Of a stretch of 60,000 nucleotides of DNA, positions 12,101 to 21,620 are shown in pieces. Origin of the DNA: Mesostigma viride (Eukaryota > Streptophyta > Mesostigmatophyceae > Mesostigmatales > Mesostigmataceae); assembly GCA_009746045.1 (NCBI GenBank), contig RPFO01000333.1, positions 1,277,674 to 1,337,673 of the forward strand, read 5' to 3'. The notes below the pieces were generated by a model that was given only the letters and a program-made list of their open reading frames with translations, was not told the DNA's origin and did not search any database. How positions within the stretch are numbered: position 1 is the first letter of the stretch; every line of letters begins with the position of its first letter. The position numbers and the translations under genes were made by a program.

Positions 12101-15100
12101 TTCAACCCCTATACACCATTTATTAATTAGTTAGCACGTAGACTGCGTCACGTGGGAGCCAATAAAGGAACCTTCAACCCCTATACACCATTTATTAATT
12201 AGTTAGCACGTAGACCGCCTCACGTGGGGGCCAATAAAGGAACCTTCAACCCCTATACACCATTTATTAATTAGTTAGCACGTAGACCGCGTCACGTGGG
12301 GGCCAATAAAGGAACCTTCAACCCCTATACACCATTTATTAATTAGTTAGCACGTAGACTGCGTCACGTGGGAGCCAATAAAGGAACCTTCAACCCCTAT
12401 ACACCATTTATTAATTAGTTAGCACGTAGACTGCGTCACGTGGGAGCCAATAAAGGAACCTTCAACCCCTATACACAACGAGGAGGGAGGGCGCCCCAGC
12501 TTCTCTCGTACTGCCGCGAGTGGGCAGGCCACAGAGCCGAGAGAGATACCTGAGAGCAGCGTGGTGAGCACGGGAATACGGCATAGTGAACACCACTGCA
12601 GTCCCTGGCGTCGGCCGGCATTACCTCCTCCAAGTGCCGAATGAGCGACTCGATCTGCGGCCACACGCGCGCGTACGTGCGCTTGTACGAGGCGAACTCG
12701 GGCGTGGAGTCGAGCACCACGCCGTGACGGATGACAAACTCGTGGAGGGAGAAGGCGTCCAGTAACTGCTGGTACCCGCGCGCCGCCGCCAGGTTGCTCT
12801 GCTCGCTCATGTCCACCTGGGGGGCACAGGGAGGCGGGCGCAGGGTGGATCGGCGATGGGAAGCAAGGGCCATCAGTGGCCAGAGACCGGGGAGGGGGTG
12901 TGGGGGTGGGGTAGAGCGGGGAATGGGGGGTACACAGCCATAAAGAAAAATCAATAATAATAACCTTTTTTAAAAAAAAAGGCCGCCATGGGCTCCGTAC
13001 AGCCTGACACAAATCGTGCTGGTCCCCTGCTGCTGGTGTAGCAGTTTAGGCACCATCTTTGCGGGCCAAAGTGTAGCATATCGGTGGCCATCCGCTGGTC
13101 TGCAAATGATAGGAGGGGTTGAATGGAAGGGGGACATGGCCAAGGCCATTTCCCAACCATCGCGTTGTGCCATGGTGTCCCAACCATCTCCGGGTGCGGT
13201 GACAGCAAAGAGCGGAAACGAGGGCACACATAGGGATGAAAAACACCCTTGGGCTAAATGTGCTTGGGCTAAATGCCACCGTGCAAATACAAACGCGATC
13301 CTGGGGGGGTATTCCTCATGACTGACTGAGGGCATGGAAGCAGAGTTGTGCAACCCATTAGTACATGAGGGCATGGAAGCACAGTTGTGCAACCCATTAG
13401 TACATGAGGGCATGGAAGCACAGTTGTGCAACCCATTATTTCAGGTTGTTACATGGAATCAAGCAGTGGTTGGAATCATGCAACAACAGCGAGGCTCTTC
13501 ACCAGCGCTTTGGCCTGTCAAGTGATGCATTTTGCTGGGCGTGCTACTCGGTGGTCATGAGCGGGCGACCAAGCTCCTGCCACTTCGCCGCACAAATGTT
13601 TCTACTTCTGCGGTGGCCTGTGCTTGCCCCTTCACAAAGTAGCCTGCGGGGTCTCGCCGGCCATATCGCATGCTGGCACCGCTGGCACCAGCCCCAACTG
13701 TTTAGGGTGTGGGGTTTCGTGATCAACCCATATCGCATGCGGGCACCGCTCCTCCGCTGACCCCAGCCCTGGCAGCCAAACATCCTCCGCCGGCGCCAGC
13801 GACGTACCTGCGTCATGGTTGGCTGGCTGGGTGCCGCCACTGGCCGCAGCGGCGCCACGTTGGTCGACCCCAGCACATCCAGCTTGAGCGTACCCGTGTT
13901 GAGGGCCGCGATGCCTGCGCGGACACCGTGGACAGTTGCCGTCAAAGCCACGCCGAGCCATGCATGGGGCCATGCTTGACCACGGGTCAGCGACGTGCCA
14001 TCAAGAGAGCAAGGGTTGCACGATGCTGGGTGGGATAGGTTCATGGAGCAGGGTGGAGTCCTGCTATACTATGATCCAAGCTGGTTAGTGCAGGCAGCAC
14101 GCTGGAATGTTGGGCCGTGCTGCCGCTCGATTGGGGCATTAAGGGCCACACCCCCCCACCAGAGGTTCATTCGCGTGCACCATGTGGAAACAGGGCACAA
14201 GGTTTCCCAACAAACGCCACAGGAGCAGACATGGGAGCAGGGTATCGCGTTGATGTCCCCCTAGCAAGAGGAATGAGAGCACACATCGAGGCCTGCCGTA
14301 TCCCAACAACCATCCGATGGACAGGAACGGCGCACATGCTTATCCGCAGGGAGCAGCGGTGCCGACGGCCTTGTGTGGGATGTCCCCACCCTCCACCGCG
14401 CCTACCTGGTGGCTGCACGGGTCGCTGCGCGTGCGCCTCCGCCTTGGTGGTGATGCTGGCGGCCTCCGCGGTCAGCGGCAAGAGGAACTGCTCCAGCATC
14501 GAGTCGCGGCCCATCGCCTTAGGGATCACGCCGCGGTTGATCAGGTCCAGCATGCCCTGCGACGCCATGGCAGGAGGGTGGGGATGAGGAAGCCGAGTCA
14601 AGGAGGTGACGAAGAGGAGAGAAAGGTGGGGGGGGTAGGGGCAAGGGTGTGGCATAGGAGCACATGGCGGAGAGAGGATGGCGGGGAGGGAGAGGATGGT
14701 GGGGAGGTCACCGTGGGGAGCCGGCGAGGGGATCATCCAGGCAGGGGTGCAGGAGCAACGTGCGGGCATGACAGGATGAATCATCGTATGCATGCACGGG
14801 TATCCACCCATGCATGAGCGCCCAATGGCCCTAAGCGAACACCCATGCATGAGCGCCCAATGGCCCGAAGCGAAAAGGGGATCACAGTCGTCCAGTGAGC
14901 AAGAGGGAGGGAAGGATCATGGGAGGTGTGCACGGCAGTCCGGGGCAAGGCAACCTCGATGCTGGTGCAGCTCTCTGGCAAGGGAGCCGCTGGAGGGATG
15001 CGCCCAGGCACAGCCTAGGGGGGTTGAGCCCAAGCACAGCCTAGGGGGGTTGAGCCCGGGCACAGCCTAGGGGGGTTGAGCCCAAGCACAGCCTAGGGGG

Positions 15101-18100
15101 GTTGAGCCCAAGCACAGCCTAGGGGGGTTGAGCCCAAGCACAGCCTAGGGGGATTGAGCCCAAGCACAGCCTAGGGGGGTTGAGCCCAAGCACAGCCTTG
15201 GGGGGTTGAGCCCAAGCACAGCCTAGGGGGGTTGAGCCCAAGCACAGCCTAGGGGGGTTGAGCCCAAGCACAGCCTAGGGGGGTTGAGCCCAAGCACAGC
15301 CTAGGGGGGTTGAGCCTAAGCACAGCCTAGGGGGGTTGAGCCCAAGCACAGCCTTGGGGGGTTGAGCCCAAGCACAGCCTAGGGGGGTTGAGCCCAAGCA
15401 CAGCCTAGGGGGGTTGAGCCTAAGCACAGCCTAGGGGGGTTGAGCCCAAGCACAGCCTTGGGGGGTTGAGCCCAAGCACAGCCTAGGAGGGTTGCGCCCC
15501 AAACACCGCCCACAAACTGGTCCAGCGGGAAGGGAGGAAGCAAGGCACGACCGAAAGGCCTGCTGCCTTCTGCCACCTGTCACAGTTCTCATCGCGGCCA
15601 CTGCTGCCCCCCTGCTCACCCGTCGAACATCCTCGGTCGATATGGGGGGCGGCGCGTAGTCGTGTGGATTTTCCCGGAACTCCTTTGGAGCGATGAGCCC
15701 TGGCTTGCTGATCTTCTTCTTCATCACCTGTGCGCACGCAAGCAACAGGGCCAGACGAGTGGACCGCTTGAGGGCTGAGGGTGGTAGCACCAAACGTGCT
15801 GTGAGGCTCCTCCTCGTCTTGCCCCTCGGATATGCGCGGTAGAATCCGTGCATGCTGCAAGCTCAGCTAGTGCTTCCCCTCTGGGAAATTATTGAAAAGA
15901 CACAGAATCCTGTCACCCATTCCATGTCTATAGCATGGGCATGCCTTGTTTGATTCACATCTCTTAGCAAAGGCTCATCCAGACGCACAGGTTTCATGCA
16001 GGGCGCTTGTCCTGACGTGAGGCAATGGGAGAAGCACTATGTCCGTGGCATCCGGCTGTAACTGCCATGTGTCACTTGGCGATGCACTCCCATGCTCGCC
16101 TACTTTTGACCTTGAATAAAATTGTCTTCTGTTTCACCCCAACGCCCCCCCTGGAAGAAAAAGGAAAATTTTGCTTGCTGTGGTGGTATACATTAGACAA
16201 GAGCACAGCCCAAACAAATGCCCAACTGGCACGCTTTTGCCCTCTAATCCATGGTCCCAGAATCAAACACTCCCTTGGGGCCTTGCACCTCCCTATTGCC
16301 ATGCTGACAACCACTACAGCACACTCATGGTGCATACTAGGAAAATGACGGTGTCACCCCATCCCCCTCTCACCTGCCCCGTCACCTTTCGCCCGACCGC
16401 CCGCGCGTTGGGCTCGTTGGCGCGGCTGGGGGGCGGGGCCAGGCCGTAACGCTCCCTCAAGTACGTGCGCGCCAGCTCGCTGGACGTGCACACGTGTTCA
16501 ATCATGAGCAAGGCACCGTAAGCAGTGCTCGATGACGATTGGACAATGCGCATTGGACCACGAGCATGCGAATATAGGCCATAGAACGTGGCCGATGGAA
16601 AGGCATACGCGAGGCAAGGCAGACGCCATCAAGACAGAAGCCAAGCAGTTGGGTGGGTAGGTGCGTGTGTGTGGTGTGTGTGCATGTGGTCACTATAGCA
16701 TAGTAGTGTGTGTGCATGTGGTGACTATAGTATAGTATAGTATAGTATAGTATAGTATAGTATAGTATAGTATAGTATAGTATAGTATAGTATAGTATAG
16801 TATAGTATAGTATAGTATAGTATAGTATAGTATAGTATAGTATAGTATAGTATAGTATAGTATAGTATAGTATAGTATAGTATAGTATAGTATAGTATAG
16901 TATAGTATAGTATAGTATAGTATAGTATAGTATAGTATAGTATAGTATAGTATAGTATAGTATAGTATAGTATAGTATAGTATAGTATAGTATAGTATAG
17001 TATAGTATAGTATAGTATAGTATAGTATAGTGTGTGTGTGTGTGTGGCGGGCAAAGCTGACCAACGGCACGGGCAGGCGCTGACATCCCAATGTGCAACA
17101 TATACTAACGAGGAGGGGCACTAGCGAGCGTATCCCCCCCGCCACGAGTCGTGTGGCCAGGACATCTTCTCGGAACGCCAAGCAGCGCGCCACACCCGAT
17201 GCCCCACCACCACAGGACACCGGCTCACACAAGGCAGCGGTGGCCGCGGGCGAGCATCGCCTAAACACGGCAAGGCAGCGCAATGAGACCTGCAAGGCAG
17301 GCTGCCAGGACGGTGTCCTTCCTTGGACATCATGGCAGAGAGTGGTGCATGAAGCACGTGTCACTGGGCAAGGTACGGCATGCCAAGAGAGGCTCCTCCG
17401 ACTAACCCTCAGCAAGCAAGGCCACCGTTCGCCTCGCTCTTGGACCGCTGGCACCTGCCACCTCGCTCACCTGGTGGGGTTCTTCACCAGGCTCTGCTTG
17501 TGTGCGGCCAGTGGGTCTTGCGACGTGAACGCCTGTGGGTCCGAGGCAGGTGGGTGACGGAGATTGGCAGTAAAAAAAAAACAAGAGAGTGGTAGGTCAT
17601 GGATGATGCAGTCAACAGGTAAAGGGACGGGCAGGAGGTCAAGAGGCCACTGGCGAACCGGGGCCAGTCAGTGCCATGTCCCCTGCCAGAACGCCGCCCC
17701 ATGAGAGAAAGCAGCAGTTGCATGATAGCATCACACGGGGCGGAAAGTAGGTGGTAAAGCCCTGTCGACTATTTGTGTAGCTTTCAATTTGAATAAATTA
17801 TTCAGCTTCCACCATCTCCTCAACTGAAGCGTACACAGACACGTGCAGTGCTGTCGTATGTGCCATGCCGCACGCAAGCAAATGAGACGCGCCGGCAGTG
17901 CATCCGGCCAGGTATCTAACAGCGGTAGAAGACACAGGCGCACCCACGCCACTAGAGGCTGGTGGAGTGTTGGGCAAACCGCCATCTCTGAGAACGTCAA
18001 CACGCCTTGGTCGCGTGTCCCGCCCAGCCGTCAAGGACAGAGCGGCGGATGAGGATCCTTGGTTGGATTGTTCTTGGTTTGGGGGCGCACAATCCTACGC

Positions 18101-20628
18101 CGGCAAGCTTGCACCCTTCACGGCTGCGCCTACCCACGAGAAAAAACGACGAGCATACACACACATGGCAGCATATAGACACATTGCTACCCCTCCAGAG
18201 AGGCCATCCCTGCACGCACGCACCGCCCTCTGTGTCATCTTGCCGCTCTGCCCCCCCGTCTGCGTCGGTCGGCGCGTGCGGATGCGACTACTGCTGCTCC
18301 CCTCCTCCTCCTCCTCCTCGTCCAGCTGGGCGTACGAGGTCAGCATGTCAGAGACTTGCTCCGCCTTGGCCGTGAGCTCCCCCTCCGCGCGCGCCAGGAT
18401 AGCCTCCATCTCCAGGCGCTGGTGACGGCAGCCGTAAGACGACAGGGGCAAGGCAGGGAAGTGCGGGCGCGCGGCGCCACATGTCGTGGGGGCAGAGGCG
18501 ATGACGTAGCACAGGTGTGTGGGCACGACGGTGGACACATGAGCTGGCGCATAAGCTGGCACACGACTTGACATTTAACAGCGCAGAATAAACGCACCTT
18601 TGATAGCTGAGATGCACAGGTTTGTTTGCCCACAGACACCACACATATATCCCTGCATGGCACAAACAAGGCATGATGAGCCCACACCCTGTCTCAAAGG
18701 ATCCGCATCTGGATGCTGTATGCGGCCTATGAACGGGAAGCGTCACATGTTTGTGACTCAATCAGGGAAAGAGGGAGGGAGGGAGGGAGGGAGGGAGGGA
18801 GGGAGGGAGGGAGGGAGGGAGGGAGGGAGGGAGGGAGGGAGGGAGGAGGGAGGGAGGGAGGGAGGGAGGGAGGAGGGAGGGAGGGAGGGAGGAGGGAGGG
18901 AGGGAGGGAGGGAGGGAGGGAGGGAGGGAGGGAGGGAGGGAGGGAGGGAGGGAGGGAGGGAGGGAGGAGGGAGGGAGGAAGGGGGAGGAAGGGGGGGGGG
19001 GGGGGGGGGGGGGGGGGAGGGAGGGAGGAGGGAGGGAGGGAGGGAGGGAGGGAGGGAGGGAGGGAGGGAGGGAGGGAGGGAGGGAGGGAGGGAGGGAGGG
19101 AGGGAGGGAGGGAGGGAGGGAGGGAGGGAGGGAGGGAGGGAGGGAGGGAGGGAGGGAGGGAGGGAGGGAGGGAGGGAGGGAGGGAGGGAGGGAGGGAGGG
19201 AGGGAGGGAGGGAGGGAGGGAGGGAGGGAGGGAGGGAGGGAGGGAGGGAGGGAGGACCTGTCCATGCGAGTTGCTAGTCTCGCAAATGCTCGCCACACAA
19301 GGTCTCCCGGTCACACAGACAAGAGAGCGGCAAAACACGACACTCAACGGGGCGTTACAGCAACCCCACCATGTCCATGGATGCGATGTCGACGCGCACA
19401 GCGTGGGCCGCTCGGGCAAACACACCGGTCGGTACCAACTTGCTTTGTCCGCTTGTCTATGTGTGCACCGCCTCGGCTCCTATTTGGCCCGGTCGCAGGC
19501 ATCCCCTTGTGGACACCCCCGACGCCTACTCCCATGCGCAGGCATATTCCCAAGCCAGTCTCAGCTAGGCGTTGTCCCATGCACGAACCGGCCATCCCGT
19601 ACCTTGGCCTCGGCCGCCCTGCTGTCGGCCGCCCCGTCGCCGGGCGTGGCCAGCGCGCTGCGGATGGCCTTGAGCTCATCCAGTGCCTGCGCCAGGGGGG
19701 CAAGGAGACAACGCATGCACCAGGGGCATGACGCATGCACAGTGAGAATGATGCATGGCAAGCAAGGCAGGGGGACCAAGCAGGGCGAGGGATACAGGGG
19801 TATCGCGTGTGGCAAGCAAGGCAGGGGCAAGGCAGCGCAAGAGAGCCGGCACACAGTCGGAACAGTTATCCCCAGTTTCGCGGTAGGGATGGGCATGGAC
19901 GGCATCCCACGCCTTGTGCACTAGCCGGGAGGGCCAAGGCCAGACCGTGTCACACTAAAAAAAGCGACGCTCGCAGACTTGAAAGGCGTGAGATGGTCAC
20001 AGACGTAGATTGAGGACTGCGGATAGCTGGAGGTATGAACGTTTTGTTGGTCAAGGGTTATCTCGGTTGGACCATGCATGGCCTCCTCAAGAAGCAAGAA
20101 GCACAGTAGGGTAACGTGTGAGATAGTGACCGCTCGGGTGACTGCGGTGACGTCGACAGCAGCATTGATTTCTACTTGCCAAATAGGGCAATGGCCAAAA
20201 AGACAGCTCTGTATTCAGACGTCTATTAGGACACGAGGACTGTCTACCATCAGCGTAGGTCTCCGCCACCAGCGTGAATGAGAAGCTTCCTGGTCGAAGG
20301 CTGCTCGGACCAAGAGCAGCGTATTGAGATGCTCGACTGCATTGCAGCCACATTCCCTTGTTTCTCCTATGAAGAAAGGAGCACTACACGCTTTTGCGGA
20401 GCGTCACTCATCAAGATGTCAGGTAAGCAGCACACGACGTACACCAACACAGAAAACACTTTTTCTAACAACCGCCTGGCCCGTTCAATCCCCATTCCTG
20501 CGACGCACAAGTACGTATCGTACATAGCAACGAAAAAAAGCTACACACTGGAGACGTTGAAAAAACATTTATCTCACCTGTAGCAGAATGTTGCCCACAT
20601 CTTTCGCGGTGTCTATAGGCTTGGGCAT
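8..20628 (-). CDS. IQCH: IQCH-like protein (IQ motif-containing protein H), 23-exon gene model
   Basis: Exons in transcript order: 20628-20578, 19686-19603, 18418-18224 (3' end uncertain), 17532-17471, 16527-16374, 15727-15620, 14556-14406, 13914-13808, 12816-12625, 11195-11058, 10619-10515, 10035-9902, 9053-8927, 7371-7249, 6784-6695, 6208-6023, 5572-5516, 4737-4572, 3922-3669, 2850-2638, 1902-1600, 422-297, 199-8 (tentative). All have AG/GT borders and phases that join without a break, giving about 1105 aa, close to the ~1000 aa usual for IQCH. The start is ATG at 20628, followed by VGNILLQ, a family-like N-terminus. Residues 18-110 are charged and helix-prone. IQ motifs lie near 437-449 and 463-477. 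The C-terminal half carries family-like blocks: [33 protein letters not shown] and [15 protein letters not shown] proteins are calmodulin-binding and linked to flagella and sperm; the reaction, if any, is unknown. The assignment is by recalled family similarity and is firm for the core, weaker for exons 3 and 23. Confidence 0.85.
423..1207. repeat. IQCH intron 21: G/C homopolymer tracts and (GGGT)n
   Basis: Poly-G and poly-C runs of 8-18 bases lie at about 660-700, 739-750, 832-848 and 970-982. A (GGGT)n block at 783-819 gives more than four consecutive G-triplets on the plus strand, so it could form a G-quadruplex in DNA. On the transcribed (minus) sense the tract reads as C-rich. No gene is seen here beyond the intron. 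Confidence 0.7.
1208..1640 (-). repeat. IQCH: 39-bp minisatellite on the 3' end and splice donor of IQCH exon 21
   Basis: Eleven units start every 39 bases on the plus strand (1211, 1250, and so on to 1601). Read on the minus strand each unit contains the exon end ATGCACGACAAG followed by GTGAGG (nine units) or GTGACG (two). The first unit met by the transcript is the family-like exon end, with donor at 1599-1598. The remaining ten stay open in the same frame and would each add 13 residues of the type [13 protein letters not shown]. Confidence 0.9.
2480..2556. repeat. 39-bp direct duplication in IQCH intron 20
   Basis: The stretch beginning agatggccttcttaaaacc occurs twice in tandem, at 2480 and 2519, with no visible change. 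It lies in the intron between exons 21 and 20. Confidence 0.8.
3144..3285. repeat. 47-bp tandem repeat, three copies, IQCH intron 19
   Basis: Units starting cttgtataggaggaaacc begin at 3144, 3191 and 3238. They are almost identical and lie inside the intron between exons 20 and 19. Nothing else is recognised in the flanking intron, apart from a C-rich run at 3505-3537. Confidence 0.85.
3669..4737 (-). other. IQCH: IQCH C-terminal conserved domain, ATP-grasp-like block (exons 18-19)
   Basis: Exon 18 (4737-4572) encodes [18 protein letters not shown]. Exon 19 (3922-3669) encodes a block ending in [18 protein letters not shown], and exon 20 continues with [10 protein letters not shown] and LWAVDLNPR. 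The order K-x-D-x-E-F-x-G-x-G, then a basic strand, then D-x-N-x-R resembles the nucleotide- and metal-binding layout of ATP-grasp folds. That is an inference from motif order. The exon 18 donor is placed at CCTG|GTGGGT so that one G joins CC of exon 19 to make an alanine codon. Confidence 0.55.
7680..8020. repeat. GGCGGGCG-type array in IQCH intron 13
   Basis: About 330 bases of irregular ggcgggc/gcaggcag units form the array. It is extremely G-rich on the plus strand and C-rich in the gene's sense. The six open frames here (arginine, glycine and proline runs) are by-products of the repeat. Confidence 0.85.
8160..8600. repeat. 10-bp array (cgggcagcag) within an organelle-like sequence island
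   Basis: About 21 perfect copies of a 10-bp unit fill 8330-8530. They are flanked on both sides by short motifs not seen elsewhere in the window: gcgaagc, gaagcgagcggccgcttcagcgg (split here as a hairpin at 8186-8202), actacgcgtag twice, and ctctaccgcccaaaag twice. The style resembles the short dispersed repeats of some algal plastid or mitochondrial genomes. Organelle origin is only an inference. Confidence 0.6.
9190..9372. repeat. (GGTT)n microsatellite, IQCH intron 12
   Basis: About 45 nearly pure GGTT units run from 9190 to 9372. They are preceded by G-rich variants from 9105. The pure run is free of stops in several frames and creates false ORFs (WLVG and NQPT repeats). Confidence 0.95.
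9725..9945 (-). repeat. IQCH: Tandem copies of the IQCH exon 12 end and splice donor
   Basis: On the minus strand the exon 12 end (GTGCTCGAGAAGAGGCAAAACAA then GTACGTG at 9901-9900) is repeated 75 bases downstream with its donor intact (GTACGTG at 9826-9825). A decayed third copy follows near 9775-9750, where the donor position reads GGACTTG. Spacer DNA is GT-rich with C runs. Use of the second donor would extend the product by 25 codons without a stop. Confidence 0.75.
9902..10619 (-). other. IQCH: Two IQ calmodulin-binding motifs of IQCH (exons 11 and 12)
   Basis: Exon 11 (10619-10515) encodes [13 protein letters not shown] and exon 12 (10035-9902) encodes [15 protein letters not shown]. 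Both fit the IQ pattern IQxxxRGxxxR in loose form, the first with Y-W-R-G-Y and the second with F-W-R-A-Y followed by R-K-R. They are about 25 residues apart in the spliced product, as in a tandem IQ neck. By family knowledge these would bind calmodulin or a related EF-hand protein. The donor after exon 11 is a consensus GTGAGT. Confidence 0.85.
11781..12475. repeat. 72-bp minisatellite with CACGTG boxes, IQCH intron 9
   Basis: Ten units start every 72 bases from 11781 to about 12429; the last is truncated. Each has gcgtcacgtgggrgccaata (a palindromic CACGTG core) and a tail tttattaattagttagcac. Both strands carry AATAAA once per unit. A handful of single-base variants (gaccgc/gactgc, ggggg/gggag) divide the units into subtypes. 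The array ends about 150 bases from exon 9. Confidence 0.9.
15009..15492. repeat. 26-bp minisatellite, IQCH intron 6
   Basis: About 18 units of cacagcctaggggggttgagcccaag run at 26-bp spacing, with scattered cct-a/t-gg and aag/taag variants. The array lies in the intron between exons 7 and 6 and stops about 130 bases from exon 6. Confidence 0.9.
16728..17031. repeat. Pure (TATAG)n pentanucleotide array, IQCH intron 4
   Basis: About 60 uninterrupted copies of tatag lie between exons 5 and 4, bordered by short (GT)n runs at 16665-16720 and 17032-17046. On the minus strand the unit is CTATA, whose three frames (YTILY-type) are open and generate false ORFs. Confidence 0.95.
18768..19256. repeat. 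(GGGA)n polypurine array with central poly-G, IQCH intron 2
   Basis: About 490 bases of gggagg units are interrupted by ggagga variants and a G run at roughly 18990-19017. The tract is a pure purine strand able to form triplex or G-quadruplex structures. It lies in the intron between exons 3 and 2. Confidence 0.95.
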
Positions 20629-21620
20629 GTTGAAATATAAATTCCGAAATCGAGATTCAGAGGGCAGTAAGGCGACCAGCTCGCCTTCCCGCCTCCGCAA
20701 CTTATCAGTACCAATGTAGCCAGAAGGGGATTACATAATGCCAGAGATCTACGTCGGATGCAATGCTGCCAACCCTCATTCCTCCCAGGAACTTAGAAAA
20801 AAAATCGCCTGGGGTTCACCCACATTGGAATTGCATGGATAGTTGTAAACATAACGTTCGAAGGACTAAAGCTTTCATATTTAAAAATGATAATTAAGTG
20901 CTATCAATAACGTGCGGGCTTTGGGCTGGAGCCATTTTTAGCATAGTGCTTCTAATATTGTTTAGTTTCGTCAGAGTGTATAATTAGGTACGAGCTGGCA
21001 GCTATGGAGGAACACTGATGTTCGAGGTTGTAATTCCGAGCTTTACCGAGCACCAAATTTGGCCAGATACAACCGAGCCGCGAGCTCTACAGTACATATG
21101 GCTACAGTACAGTACCGAGATTAGTTAGATTATACTGTAGTACCGAGTATCGTGCCCACCACAAGACTACAGTACAAAGATGGCAGTGCCCTCCAAGGGG
21201 GAAGCGTCGTGCCAGCGGGTAGAATTAGAGTGGAATATGACACGTGTACAGCTGTACCACGTGTCATCAAGCCAAAGTGAAGGAACCCAGTGCCAGTAAA
21301 CTGTGGCTGACGAAGCCTTGCATTCGGTCGCTGGAGGAAGAATTGATCATGGCGGCAGACCTGTAAATGGCCCTTTTTTTTGGCCTGAATTACCGACTTC
21401 TTTTGTGCCACTGGTTCCTTCTTGTCATAACAAGCGTGACAGATGCGGAGTTAATCGATGAATACTTTTTCCTTCCCTGTACGAATGGAATTAGCTTGGG
21501 ACGGTGCTACTTCAAGCCTTCAAGTTTTCACGGGACGTTGTCCCGACTTGAAACTTTGAATCGCCGGAGAAAAGCCGGGAACGAAGAGGGTATACTCTTC
21601 GATGGTATTTGCAAGATTTG
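20629..21620. promoter_or_regulatory. Divergent intergenic region between IQCH (-) and NOV (+)
   Basis: There are 992 bases between the two start codons. The region is lower in GC than the neighbours and free of long repeats. It holds a quasi-palindrome at 21239-21265 and several ctacagtac/gtactgtag motifs at 21087-21170. A shared bidirectional promoter is the simplest reading. No clear TATA box was assigned. Confidence 0.6.
21239..21265. promoter_or_regulatory. Quasi-palindrome with two CACGTG boxes around CAGCTG
   Basis: Two CACGTG hexamers (21241-21246 and 21258-21263) flank a central CAGCTG. The whole is symmetric except for one extra base in the right spacer. CACGTG is the classical target of bHLH and bZIP dimers (E-box/G-box). 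The position is 356 bases upstream of the NOV start and about 610 upstream of the IQCH start. Confidence 0.5.

Noticed and set aside
11781-12475. CRISPR-like array
   Set aside because: Units are contiguous, with no unique spacers, in a spliced eukaryotic gene. This is a minisatellite.
18600-19924. Plus-strand ORF of about 400 codons rich in glycine, arginine and glutamate
   Set aside because: It is a translation of the (GGGA)n tract, antisense to IQCH intron 2.
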